A stretch of DNA of 56,796 bases, taken from Dehalococcoidia bacterium UBA6495. Its GTDB lineage: Bacteria; Chloroflexota; Dehalococcoidia; Lucifugimonadales; UBA826. A model generated the notes under the pieces. The model ran no database searches and had not been told where the DNA came from. It saw nothing but the letters and a program-made list of their open reading frames with translations. Of this stretch, positions 43,948 through 51,980 are shown one piece after another (position 1 is the stretch's first letter; every line of letters starts with the position of its first letter). The DNA lies in assembly GCA_002435305.1 (NCBI GenBank), contig DJMH01000036.1:86750-143545 (forward strand), in the 5' to 3' direction. The position numbers and the translations under genes were made by a program.

Positions 43948-44721
43948 CTAATCCTGATCCCAAAGAAAGGAAAGTATTTTAGATTTCAATTCGACAAATG
44001 AGCTATCGTTGACGATCTCGCGGTCTCTAGGTCTTGGATATGGAACTTTCTCTACCGAATTAATCCGTCCAGGCCGTGATGTCATCACATAAATTCTGTC
44101 CGAAAGCATGATGGCTTCATCCACATCATGGGTGACCAATAAAACTGTTCGCTGTATCTTCTCCAGCAAATCCAGCAACCACATCTGTAGGCGAGACCTA
44201 TTTAATGCATCGAGAGCGCTAAATGGTTCATCAAGGAGAAGAATATCTGGTTCGGTTATTACAGTCCTGAGAAATGAGGCTCTTTGTTTCATACCCCCTG
44301 ACAAAGTATGTGGGTAGTTCGATTCAAAGCCAGATAGCCCAAAAGATTGGAAATGTGGCTCTACCATTTGATAAGACTTCCTCTTTGATACACCTCTGAT
44401 TTCCAAACCAAGGATGACATTATCTTTTACTGACCGCCATGGCAGTAAAAGATCCTTTTGCTGCATATATCCCACTGACCCCAATCTGGAATCAGAATCC
44501 AACCCATTTATATTTATGTCACCCCCATCAGGCTCATCAAGACCGGCAATAATGTTAAGAAGAGTACTTTTACCACAACCACTCGGACCTAACACAGAAA
44601 TAATTTCAGATTTCTGAATTGCTAAATCTACCCCGTCCAAAATTTTCAACGGGTTTCCGTCCTGATAAATGGTTTTCTCAAGACCAACAATGCTTATGTG
44701 GTTGTCTACTATTTTTTCCAT
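43948..44721 (-). CDS. thiZ: ABC transporter ATPase, ThiZ-like
   Basis: ATPase of 257 residues. Walker A GPSGCGKST, Q-loop MQQKDLLLPW, signature LSGGMKQR, Walker B LLLDEPFSALD and the switch VTHDVDEAIML are complete. Of the SsuB/TauB/ThiZ class. First gene of the thiZXY-tenA-thiD operon, 27 bp downstream of the riboswitch terminator tract. Confidence 0.92.
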   Translation of the reverse strand: MEKIVDNHISIVGLEKTIYQDGNPLKILDGVDLAIQKSEIISVLGPSGCGKSTLLNIIAGLDEPDGGDININGLDSDSRLGSVGYMQQKDLLLPWRSVKDNVILGLEIRGVSKRKSYQMVEPHFQSFGLSGFESNYPHTLSGGMKQRASFLRTVITEPDILLLDEPFSALDALNRSRLQMWLLDLLEKIQRTVLLVTHDVDEAIMLSDRIYVMTSRPGRINSVEKVPYPRPRDREIVNDSSFVELKSKILSFLWDQD

Positions 44722-44747
44722 TCAAATCTGAGCCCTCATGAAAACGC

Positions 44748-44776
44748 AAAAAAAAACCGCCCTCTATGTGGCGGCC
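44748..44776 (-). terminator. Rho-independent terminator of the TPP riboswitch expression platform
   Basis: Minus strand: CCGCC (44774-44770), loop, GGCGG (44761-44757), then nine T residues (44756-44748). It lies between the TPP aptamer and thiZ, so it should end transcription when TPP is bound. Its 5' arm overlaps a sequence complementary to the aptamer (44772-44779). Confidence 0.8.
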
Positions 44777-44797
44777 AGGATATTGTGTGCTTTTTTA

Positions 44798-44890
44798 TGG
44801 GGATCCCTCCGCTGGCATTACCCAGATCAGGTATTTAATGGGTCGACAACATCAGCGTTGCCCTCTCAGCCTGGCCGTTCCAAGCTCCCC
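44798..44890 (-). promoter_or_regulatory. TPP (THI-box) riboswitch aptamer
   Basis: Minus-strand sequence shows the conserved elements: GGGGAG at the 5' end, GCTGAGAGGG (44870-44861) and CTGATCTGGGTAATGCCAGC (44830-44811), closing with GGATCCCC. P1 can pair GGGGA (44890-44886) with TCCCC (44803-44799) and P3 pairs CTTGG (44884-44880) with CCAGG (44874-44870). It precedes thiZXY-tenA-thiD and would switch that operon off when thiamine pyrophosphate is plentiful. Confidence 0.95.
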
Positions 44891-44918
44891 CAAATTAGTT
44901 TAAATTTTTAATGGTCGG

Positions 44919-44927
44919 ATTTTAGCA
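44919..44927 (-). promoter_or_regulatory. Extended -10 promoter element for the thi operon
   Basis: Minus strand TGCTAAAAT (44927-44919) is an extended -10 (TGn plus five of six bases of TATAAT). The expected start lies about 20 nt before the riboswitch aptamer. No good -35 is seen, as is common for extended -10 promoters. Confidence 0.45.
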
Positions 44928-44953
44928 TAAAATCACAACAAAATATGTGATTA

Positions 44954-46285
44954 CTAGGAAGTTTCCAATATATCGTGATGTCGAGGCGAAGGAGGTAGTG
45001 CCATGAGAACCAACAACATGGACACAACTAAGGCTGCCGCAAATCCCAAAAAGGCCCATTCATAACTACCCGTTTTATCGTATACAAACCCAGATACTAC
45101 TGGACCAACAATTATCCCTAACATTTGAATACTGCTTCTAAATCCAGAAATTGTTGCAAATGCTTTCCTTCCAAAATAGTCGGCAATAATGGACTGCGGT
45201 ATAACAGAGATTCCACCTTGAGAGATCGAATAGGCAACCAATCCTGGAACAGAGGAAGATAGGGAATCGGCTTTAGCTAATAACACAATAGATAAGGTCA
45301 TGAATAGTAGCGAAATCGCCATCATATAACGCCTATTAAAATAGTCTCCTAAGTAACTGAGGCCGAAGCGTCCTGGAATGCTGATGACACCAACTGAACC
45401 TGCATACGCTGCAGCCTCTATAGGGCTAGCCCCCAATCCAACAAAGTACGGAACCAAATGAAGTCCGACCCCTCCAGTAACTAGAGACCTCGCCATAATC
45501 GATAAAGATAGAAACCAAAAACTCGAAGTCTGAAGGGCCTCCCGAGCCGTGAAGTCAACTTCAATCTCTTCACTTTTAACGAGTTTCTCATTGGAGGGTT
45601 TCTGAGGAATTATTTGCCCATCGGGTAGGAATCCGTATTGCTCCGGCCTATGCCTCATCAAAGCAGCGACAGGAACACCAAAAAATATAACGAAGATACC
45701 TACGTAAATCGAAGCATCCCTCCACCCATAGGCATCAATAGCCCATCCCAAGGCTGGTACCAATAACCCTCCTAACCCCACTCCGGACCACATGATCCCA
45801 AATGCTAATCCTCTTTTTCTATTGAACCAATTTGCAACGGCAGCTGAGGCCGGCACGTGCATTCCAAGACTGTTCCCCAATGTTATGCCGAGAATATAAA
45901 CCAGCATAAATGTAAAGAGGCCACTAACCTGACTCAATAAAATGAAGCCCAATCCCATCAAGGGTATCCCGACTAACATTAATTTTCTTGGGCCCAATCT
46001 ATCAACCGCCCACCCTTCTGCAGGCCCAATAAATCCGGCTTCAAGTCTAGCCAGAGAGAACACGGCTGACACGGTAGTTCTACTCCAACCAAATTCCTTA
46101 CTTAAAGGAATAATAAAGTTGCCAAATCCGTGAAAATTAATTCCAGATGACATGGCCATTACAAAAGCACCGCCGATACAAATCCACCAACCATAGAAAA
46201 GCTTAAATCTGTTCTGTCCAGGATTCATCGGAGTATCTGGAATGTGATCTGAGTCAGTCGGGCTATCTTTTTTTCTAGAGGTCAA
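44954..46285 (-). CDS. MFS transporter, OFA (oxalate/formate antiporter-like) family
   Basis: Twelve-helix permease of 443 residues. It begins after a hydrophilic N terminus with FKLFYGWWICIGGAFVMAMS, typical of OFA/monocarboxylate-type MFS proteins, then FGWSRTTVSAVFSLARLEAG, AVDRLGPRKLMLVGI and, in the second half, SGFVYDKTGSYEWAF. The family moves small carboxylates, but substrate is unknown. The start is TTG at 46285. It is not clearly linked to the thi operon, which is separated by the riboswitch and promoter. Confidence 0.82.
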   Translation of the reverse strand: MTSRKKDSPTDSDHIPDTPMNPGQNRFKLFYGWWICIGGAFVMAMSSGINFHGFGNFIIPLSKEFGWSRTTVSAVFSLARLEAGFIGPAEGWAVDRLGPRKLMLVGIPLMGLGFILLSQVSGLFTFMLVYILGITLGNSLGMHVPASAAVANWFNRKRGLAFGIMWSGVGLGGLLVPALGWAIDAYGWRDASIYVGIFVIFFGVPVAALMRHRPEQYGFLPDGQIIPQKPSNEKLVKSEEIEVDFTAREALQTSSFWFLSLSIMARSLVTGGVGLHLVPYFVGLGASPIEAAAYAGSVGVISIPGRFGLSYLGDYFNRRYMMAISLLFMTLSIVLLAKADSLSSSVPGLVAYSISQGGISVIPQSIIADYFGRKAFATISGFRSSIQMLGIIVGPVVSGFVYDKTGSYEWAFLGFAAALVVSMLLVLMALPPSPRHHDILETS

Positions 46286-46333
46286 TTGCCATCATTTCAA
46301 TAATAAATATCTGTGTATTTGGTATGAAAGTCT

Positions 46334-46368
46334 AACATTGTCGGAATCTAAAAATTTAGACCAATGTT
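46334..46368. repeat. Inverted repeats upstream of the Fur-family gene
   Basis: AACATTG (46334-46340) and CAATGTT (46362-46368) are inverted copies that enclose the smaller palindrome TCTAAA/TTTAGA (46347-46352, 46355-46360). They lie between the divergent MFS and Fur-family genes and might be a self-regulatory operator, although the two palindromes have different centres. Confidence 0.3.
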
Positions 46369-46438
46369 GCAATTGGCAAAGTTTCGATGTTTCCAAGACT
46401 GATAAATCTGGTATTCTGTGTCTGGGTAAGCTTCTGTA

Positions 46439-46864
46439 ATGACAAACTCTAATTCAAACACGACTAGGCCCAATCTATTGGCGCTACTGGAGGATCATGG
46501 GCTTAGAATTACGGCCCCAAGACAAAAAATAGTAGATTATATTCATGGCGCTGCCGAAGGGTTTACCGCTGAGAAAATGGCAGATGATCTATCGAATGTA
46601 TCCAGAGCTACTGTATTTCGAACTCTGAAAATTCTGCTGGAAGCAAACGTTATATGCCGTCTTTCTATGCCAGGTGGAAATCCTAGATATTCACTCTCTC
46701 GGGTAGATCACCACCACCATACTGTCTGCATATCATGTGGCAGGGTCGGAGAGTTTAGAGCCTCGACTATTGAAAGATTATTAAAAGGTATCGAGTCAGA
46801 TATACCTGGTGCAATTGTCGGTCATAACATAGAGTTCTACATCAAATGCGACGTCTGTGTCTGA
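46439..46864 (+). CDS. Fur-family metalloregulator, Zur-like
   Basis: Repressor of 141 residues. N-terminal winged helix with GLRITAPRQKIVDYIH and SRATVFRTLKILLEA; the dimerisation domain has DHHHHTVCISCGRVGEF (His91-94, Cys97, Cys100) and CDVC (Cys137, Cys140), forming the structural four-cysteine zinc site. It is convergent with, and overlaps by 28 bp, the znuB-like permease gene, which suggests a zinc or manganese regulon. Zur is a guess; Fur, Mur or PerR are alternatives. Confidence 0.87.
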   Translation: MTNSNSNTTRPNLLALLEDHGLRITAPRQKIVDYIHGAAEGFTAEKMADDLSNVSRATVFRTLKILLEANVICRLSMPGGNPRYSLSRVDHHHHTVCISCGRVGEFRASTIERLLKGIESDIPGAIVGHNIEFYIKCDVCV

Positions 46865-47676
46865 GAAAAAAATCTTTCATAAATGGCACAGCACAGAAAG
46901 ATCGCAAATGAGATCAACGTCATTACAGGTCCCGAAGGAAGATCGAAATAATAGGATACATATAAGCCAGTCACTGTAGAAAACAACCCGAAGATTATTC
47001 CTAAAAGCATGGCCCTTGTGAACCTCCGCATCACCATTTGAGACGCAGCAGCAGGAGTTATCAACAAACCTACAACCAAAACCACCCCGACTACATGCAA
47101 AGTAACAACAATGGATATGCCTAACAGAATTAGGAACATGTAATTCAAGGCCCCAGCGTTTAAACCTGCTACGACTGACCCCACAGGATCAAATCCAGAA
47201 AAAATAAGTTGCTTGTGGAAGGTAACAAGAGCAACTAACACGAGAACAGTTAAAACAAATGAAATCAGCATATCAACCTTAGACACGCCCAAAATCTGTC
47301 CGAGTAATATGTCCTCGACGCTTACAGTGAGATCCCCAACCAAAGACATCAAAACTAGCCCAAAAGAGAACAATCCTGCAAACATGACCCCAACGGCCGT
47401 GTCCACACTAACATTCTTCTTGTGAATTAAATAACCAACTGACACGGCAACAACAATCGCCATCGGTACTGAACCCAAAAAGGGGGAGAGACCAAGAATT
47501 AAGGCAATCACTATGCCTGGCATTACCGCGTGAGCCATAGCATCACCCATAAAACCCATACCTCTGATAACTACATAGGCTCCTAAAATAGGACATATAA
47601 TCCCAACCATACTCGATACAAATAGGGCTCGAAGCATAAAGTCATATTGGAACGGTTCAAGGATGATGTTAATCAT
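46837..47676 (-). CDS. znuB: Zinc/manganese ABC transporter permease, ZnuB-like
   Basis: Membrane permease of 279 residues, ABC-3 family, with seven or eight transmembrane helices. Motifs include GAYVVIRGMGFMGDAMAHAV, GLLITPAAASQMVMRRFTRA and DPVGSVVAGLNAGALNYMFL. It overlaps the end of the ATPase gene by eight bp (46837-47676 against 47669), so the pair is coupled. Metal specificity (Zn or Mn) is inferred from the neighbouring Fur-family regulator. Confidence 0.88.
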   Translation of the reverse strand: MINIILEPFQYDFMLRALFVSSMVGIICPILGAYVVIRGMGFMGDAMAHAVMPGIVIALILGLSPFLGSVPMAIVVAVSVGYLIHKKNVSVDTAVGVMFAGLFSFGLVLMSLVGDLTVSVEDILLGQILGVSKVDMLISFVLTVLVLVALVTFHKQLIFSGFDPVGSVVAGLNAGALNYMFLILLGISIVVTLHVVGVVLVVGLLITPAAASQMVMRRFTRAMLLGIIFGLFSTVTGLYVSYYFDLPSGPVMTLISFAIFLCCAIYERFFSQTQTSHLM

Positions 47677-48487
47677 GATGATGGCCTAAGGAATGATCCA
47701 AAAACATTCCGGGGTGGGACCCATATAATTCTTCCAAAACCGCGGGAGTAAATGCTGTGTCTGGAGATCCTTGTGCACATACGTGCCGATTAAGACATAT
47801 AACTTCATCGAATCGATCGGCTAGTGTATTGAGATCGTGAGTCGCAATTAATATAGTTTTCCCTTGATCTTTCAGTTCTCTAAGCATATCGATCAACCCG
47901 AATTGAGATGCCACATCCACTCCACTAAAGGCCTCGTCTAAAAGCAAAATATTCGCTTCCTGACATAAAGCTCTGGCAATAAAAACTCTTTGCCGTTGTC
48001 CTCCTGACATTTCGCTAATTAACTGGTCCTTGTAATCCCACATATCTACCCGTTCCAAAGCAGATCGGACCTTCTCCAGGCTTGCTTTTCTTGAAAACCC
48101 TAATAGAGAATTGTTTTTTACTAGACCTAAGTCAACCACTTCTTGACCCGTCAATGAAAATCTCCAATTAACGTTTTCTCTTTGAGGTATATAGCTGATA
48201 GAACCTTTTGAGTCTTTGGGGGACCGGCCATTAACAAATATCGAACCATGGACTATATCTTGGATTCCAGCAATGGCGTTAAATAAGGTACTTTTCCCAC
48301 CGGCATTGGGACCTACCAACGCAGATAAAACCCCCTTACCTACTGAAAATGTAACGTCATCCAAAACTAAATTACCGTTAAATTCCACACATGCTCCAAC
48401 AGCTCTTATTACGCATATGCAATTGAGCCCGCACTTTAAACAACGATCTTCAACATCCAATTCGGGAGCCTTTCCTTGATTTTTCAT
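47669..48487 (-). CDS. znuC: Zinc/manganese ABC transporter ATPase, ZnuC-like, with Cys-rich N terminus
   Basis: ATPase of 272 residues. Walker A GPNAGGKSTL, signature MSGGQRQRV, Walker B LLLDEAFSGVD and switch ATHDLNTLAD are intact; the C terminus is His-rich (HSLGHHHD). Before the normal ABC start lies an extension with CLKCGLNCIC (Cys16, 19, 23, 25) plus Cys33, a likely metal-binding knuckle. The ATG at 48487 has no obvious ribosome-binding site, whereas a GTG at 48388 has GTTGGAG upstream and would remove the extension, so the true start needs checking. No substrate-binding protein gene is adjacent. Confidence 0.88.
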   Translation of the reverse strand: MKNQGKAPELDVEDRCLKCGLNCICVIRAVGACVEFNGNLVLDDVTFSVGKGVLSALVGPNAGGKSTLFNAIAGIQDIVHGSIFVNGRSPKDSKGSISYIPQRENVNWRFSLTGQEVVDLGLVKNNSLLGFSRKASLEKVRSALERVDMWDYKDQLISEMSGGQRQRVFIARALCQEANILLLDEAFSGVDVASQFGLIDMLRELKDQGKTILIATHDLNTLADRFDEVICLNRHVCAQGSPDTAFTPAVLEELYGSHPGMFLDHSLGHHHD

Positions 48488-48510
48488 GTTGTCATAACTA
48501 CAACTAATAT

Positions 48511-48529
48511 ATTGAGACTAAGTATCAAT
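48511..48529. promoter_or_regulatory. 7-1-7 palindrome upstream of znuCB, candidate Fur/Zur operator
   Basis: ATTGAGACTAAGTATCAAT is an inverted repeat of 19 bp with one mismatched pair, centred at 48520. Its core TGAGACT-A-AGTATCA has the 7-1-7 layout of Fur-family boxes. It lies 24 bp before the znuC ATG, and a Fur-family regulator is encoded 1.6 kb away. Pattern is seen; binding is inferred. Confidence 0.45.
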
Positions 48530-48584
48530 TAAGTGTATAAATTATATGTCCCAGTCACAAATAGTGTCAATTAAAACAAACCAA

Positions 48585-49346
48585 TCATCGGCTATATTTC
48601 TCTATCCAATTCCACAAAATATTCGCCCTGACTTTCCCGTTTGCAGCAGCAGGATCTATTGCACACCTGCAACTCCTTGTGTAGGACCCAATCGTTTGTA
48701 ATTCAGTTCTTTTCTCTTTCCATTCCCACGGAGACCCGTTAGCTGTAAGAAAAACCTGTTCACAAAGATTTCTGGTTACGGGGACCGCTTTATAAAATCG
48801 CCTCGACCACGATGAACCACCAAATACCCAAAATCCATCCCAGAGTTCCCGGTTGGCAATTCCTCGCCTTAGGTGTGCATTGACATTAAAGCGCTCCATC
48901 TGCAGTTCAGATGGACTTACCCAAACTGATCGTAGAATCTGATCAACGTGTATAAAGCCAACGAAATAGAATCCGAATTCATCTGTTGGTTCACCGGCTT
49001 CCCAATATTGCAATCTTGATAAAAACAAAAGGAAGTCTCCTCTTGCCACATTTCTCATTCCCATTGCCCGGGGATTAACTTCACAATTATCCCCATATGT
49101 GTAAGTGTCGAACTCAGGATCGTTGTGCGCCGTAACACCAAACATATTTTTGGGAATATAGGGCGATAAATTCTGTTCAGGATCGTAATACGATTTTAGG
49201 TTTCGATACTCCAATCCATGGCTGGAAGGCAACTGCCTATCTTCTGGTATCGGTATAAATTCAAAAGTCTGATCACTAAAGATTGGGCTACAAAAACTGT
49301 GACTAGCATTAGATCCGACATTAATTACGTAAATCTTACCCGACAT
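48585..49346 (-). CDS. Putative nucleotide-modification-associated domain 3 (Nmad3)-like protein
   Basis: Protein of 253 residues without a signal peptide. It opens SGKIYVINVGSNASHSFCSP, then IFSDQTFEFIPIPE, FGVTAHNDPEFDTYTYGDNC, RNVARGDFLLFLSRLQYWEA and FYFVGFIHVDQIL. The pattern (SPIF.D..F..IPIPE, HNDPEF, GDFL.FL, FYFVG.I) resembles the Nmad3 family, predicted from genome context to take part in nucleic-acid base modification; this is my recall, not a database result. Start ATG 49346 has AAGGAA 7 bp upstream and overlaps the end of queG by 11 bp, giving translational coupling to a tRNA-modification enzyme. Function is unproven. Confidence 0.6.
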   Translation of the reverse strand: MSGKIYVINVGSNASHSFCSPIFSDQTFEFIPIPEDRQLPSSHGLEYRNLKSYYDPEQNLSPYIPKNMFGVTAHNDPEFDTYTYGDNCEVNPRAMGMRNVARGDFLLFLSRLQYWEAGEPTDEFGFYFVGFIHVDQILRSVWVSPSELQMERFNVNAHLRRGIANRELWDGFWVFGGSSWSRRFYKAVPVTRNLCEQVFLTANGSPWEWKEKRTELQTIGSYTRSCRCAIDPAAANGKVRANILWNWIEKYSR

Positions 49347-50508
49347 TTTTTGATTCCTTGCCAGATATCCGGATGCCAATTTCTCCAATAGACATCTGAA
49401 TTTCATCTATCGTGTCCTGGTCTTCCTCGGACAGGAGTGCCTCCTCTAGTACTTCTAGGGAATTTTTTCCCCCTATCATCCCTAGAGCCCAAGCGGCATG
49501 TATGCGAACTACATTTTCAGTCGTTTTTAAAGCGGTGGATAGCGCTGTTATTGCATTGGGATCGCCATTATTCCCTAAAGCAACACATGCATTTCTTTTT
49601 AACCCGACCAATTTGGCTCTTTTTATGGGACTATCTTTATATTTCGTACTAAATTCAGCCTGATCCATATTCAATATTTCGACCAGATCTGGTGTAGAAA
49701 AGCCCGGCCTTTGATGAAACGCATCAAGATTGCCTTGTGAAGCTTTTTTGTTAACAGGACACACGTCCTGACAGATATCACACCCAAAAATCCAATCCCC
49801 CATTAGGGTTCTCAATTTCCTAGGAATTACACCTCGGAGCTCGATTGTTAGATAAGAGATACATTTTTCATTATCTATCACATAAGGAGCTACGATTGCT
49901 CCAGTCGGACAATCATCTATACATTTCACACAGTTGCCACAAGTTTTTTTTAGTGGGCTATCCGGTTTTAAATACAAATCGGTAATCACTTGGGATAGGA
50001 AAACCCATGAACCATGGGTAGGAGTCAATATGTTAGTGTTTTTACCAAACCACCCTACCCCGGACCTTCGTGCAGCAGCCCTATCATTCATTGGTCCATC
50101 ATCTACAAAGACCCGTGTATTTATATCTCGGCCAGAAATTTCTTTTAGTTTTACGCAAAAGTCCTTCAGTTTAGATTTAAGGACTTTATGATAATCATCT
50201 CCCCATGCATATCTAGCTACTCGTCCATTTTTAAATGTGCCTGTATCGGGCTCCGTTGTTAGGTAACTTGTCGCTAGGGATATTACTGATCTAGCATTAT
50301 CTAAAAGAAGTTGGGGACGATTCATCTTTCGTACCCGTTCCTTTGTATACCATGGATACCCTTCCATGTGACCGTCATTTATGCGTTTGATGGCGGCCTT
50401 TTCATCACCTTCGAAAGGTCCAGAATCGGTTATGCCAACAAGGTCAAACCCAAGGGAAAAGGCACATTCTCTAACTTGATCCTCAAGACTGACCTTACTG
50501 AGAGACAA
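49336..50508 (-). CDS. queG: Epoxyqueuosine reductase
   Basis: Cobalamin- and iron-sulfur-dependent enzyme that reduces epoxyqueuosine to queuosine in tRNA. 390 residues. The N domain has YPWYTKERVRKMNRPQLLLD and DDGPMNDRAAARRSGVGWFG; two 4Fe-4S motifs are CGNCVKCIDDCPTGAI with a following EKC, and FGCDICQDVCPVNKKA. The C terminus (about 290-385) contains HEAT-like repeats (ACVALGNNGDPNAITALSTA, HAAWALGMIGG), as in full-length QueG. Start is TTG at 50508 with GAGGGG 8 bp upstream. QueA is encoded at the left end of the window. Confidence 0.95.
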   Translation of the reverse strand: MSLSKVSLEDQVRECAFSLGFDLVGITDSGPFEGDEKAAIKRINDGHMEGYPWYTKERVRKMNRPQLLLDNARSVISLATSYLTTEPDTGTFKNGRVARYAWGDDYHKVLKSKLKDFCVKLKEISGRDINTRVFVDDGPMNDRAAARRSGVGWFGKNTNILTPTHGSWVFLSQVITDLYLKPDSPLKKTCGNCVKCIDDCPTGAIVAPYVIDNEKCISYLTIELRGVIPRKLRTLMGDWIFGCDICQDVCPVNKKASQGNLDAFHQRPGFSTPDLVEILNMDQAEFSTKYKDSPIKRAKLVGLKRNACVALGNNGDPNAITALSTALKTTENVVRIHAAWALGMIGGKNSLEVLEEALLSEEDQDTIDEIQMSIGEIGIRISGKESKNVG

Positions 50509-50787
50509 TTTAAATCCCCTCTTGAATTATTGATATCCGTTTCATTGTATTGACACTTTTCACAATTCAGCCATATCATCATCGCATCCCACTATGCGTA
50601 TCTTGTTATTATGGAACATCTATTGATAAACCCATCGGACTGGGTTTTCAGCTCTACGGACCATTCTAATCACATTCGCCTAGTGGATAAACCATTAAGA
50701 CTATTCAGATAAATTTTTGAACATCCCATCCGGAATAAAAATTTAGGGTGTCTCTAATTTAAATGAATTCAATTTGAGGAGTTGGAA
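50509..50787. other. Divergent intergenic region with a hairpin at 50628-50647
   Basis: No gene is seen. A stem AAACCCA (50628-50634) / TGGGTTT (50641-50647) with a 6-nt loop is the only notable structure, followed by a short T run. TTGACA at about 50554 has no matching -10. The region should hold the promoters of queG and the guaB3-like gene. Confidence 0.4.
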
Positions 50788-51921
50788 ATGTCAAATCTTC
50801 GCCAATTAAGAAGGACCTATGGATTTGACGAAGTAGCAATTGCTCCAGGAACGGTAACAGTTAACCCTGAAATGACAGATACATCATTTAAATTAGGCGA
50901 TGTAAGTATCAAAATACCGATACTAGGGTCAGCGATGGATGCGGTAGCCAACCCATATTTTATAGGCAAAATGCACGAACAAGGTGCACTAAGTGTAATG
51001 AACTTGGAAGGGGTACAAACTCGGTATGACGATCCTGAAGGGGTACTTGCAGAAATCGCTGACACTCCAAATGACATGGTCACCGCCGTAATGCAAAAAG
51101 TCTACTCTTCACCGATCAAAGAGGCGCTAATCGGAAGAAGAGTTGAAGAAATCAAGGCAACAGGTTCAAAATGTTCCGTTTCTGTAACCCCAGCATTTAC
51201 AAAATCGTATGCTCCACTAGCAGTTGAGGCGGGAGCAGATATGATTGTGGTTCAATCTACAGTGACTACCGCTCGGCATTCTTCCAACAGCATAAAAGGT
51301 CTTCAATTCCCCGAGTTGCTTGAAATGGTGAAAGTGCCGATTTTGGTAGGCAACTGCGTAGGGTACGATGTCGCCACGGAAATAATGGAGACTGGTATAC
51401 ACGGAATCCTCATTGGAGTTGGGCCAGGTGCTGCCTGTACCACCAGAGAGGTCACGGGAGTTGGAATACCCCAAGTGACAGCCACTATGGATTGCGCCCT
51501 GGCGAGAGACGATTTTTTCCAGAGAACCGGTAAATACATACCGATCATAACCGACGGCGGGATCAGAACCGGAGGTGAGCTTTGTAAAGCAATTGCAAGT
51601 GGAGCCGATGCCGTGATGATAGGAACTCCTCTCGCTCAATCGAAGGAAGCGCCAGGACAGGGATTTAATTGGGGAATGGCCAGCCCGCACCCGGCATTAC
51701 CTAGGGGTACGAGGGTTAATGTTGGAGTCAAAGGAACTCTCAAAGAACTGTTTTATGGTCCTTCGTCGGTATCAAATGGTACCCAAAATTTAGTCGGAGC
51801 ACTCAAAGCCTGCATGGGTATGGTCGGAGCACTTAATATTGAAGACATGCATTCAGCGGAAGTAGTTGTAGCTCCCTCCATAAAAACCGAGGGTAAACAT
51901 TACCAACTCGGTTTGGAGTAA
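50788..51921 (+). CDS. guaB3: GuaB3-family IMP dehydrogenase-related protein
   Basis: TIM-barrel protein of 377 residues related to IMP dehydrogenase and lacking the CBS pair. The catalytic loop is GVGPGAACTTREVTGVGIPQ with Cys217; the phosphate-binding segment is IITDGGIRTGGELCKAIASG, and the N terminus has ILGSAMDAVANPYFIGKM. GuaB3 proteins were long annotated as IMP dehydrogenase-related of uncertain activity; newer work attributes GMP reductase activity to cyanobacterial members. ATG 50788 has GAGGAG 7 bp upstream and is preferred to a TTG two codons earlier. Confidence 0.88.
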   Translation: MSNLRQLRRTYGFDEVAIAPGTVTVNPEMTDTSFKLGDVSIKIPILGSAMDAVANPYFIGKMHEQGALSVMNLEGVQTRYDDPEGVLAEIADTPNDMVTAVMQKVYSSPIKEALIGRRVEEIKATGSKCSVSVTPAFTKSYAPLAVEAGADMIVVQSTVTTARHSSNSIKGLQFPELLEMVKVPILVGNCVGYDVATEIMETGIHGILIGVGPGAACTTREVTGVGIPQVTATMDCALARDDFFQRTGKYIPIITDGGIRTGGELCKAIASGADAVMIGTPLAQSKEAPGQGFNWGMASPHPALPRGTRVNVGVKGTLKELFYGPSSVSNGTQNLVGALKACMGMVGALNIEDMHSAEVVVAPSIKTEGKHYQLGLE

Positions 51922-51980
51922 GGACCAATAGGGTTAATTACATACACTACCAAACCCGTCCAACATATGGGGATAGACAG

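Noticed and set aside
50628..50647. Hairpin as a terminator or riboswitch before guaB3
   Set aside because: A seven-bp stem with only four T residues after it and no conserved aptamer motif; kept only as a note in the intergenic entry.
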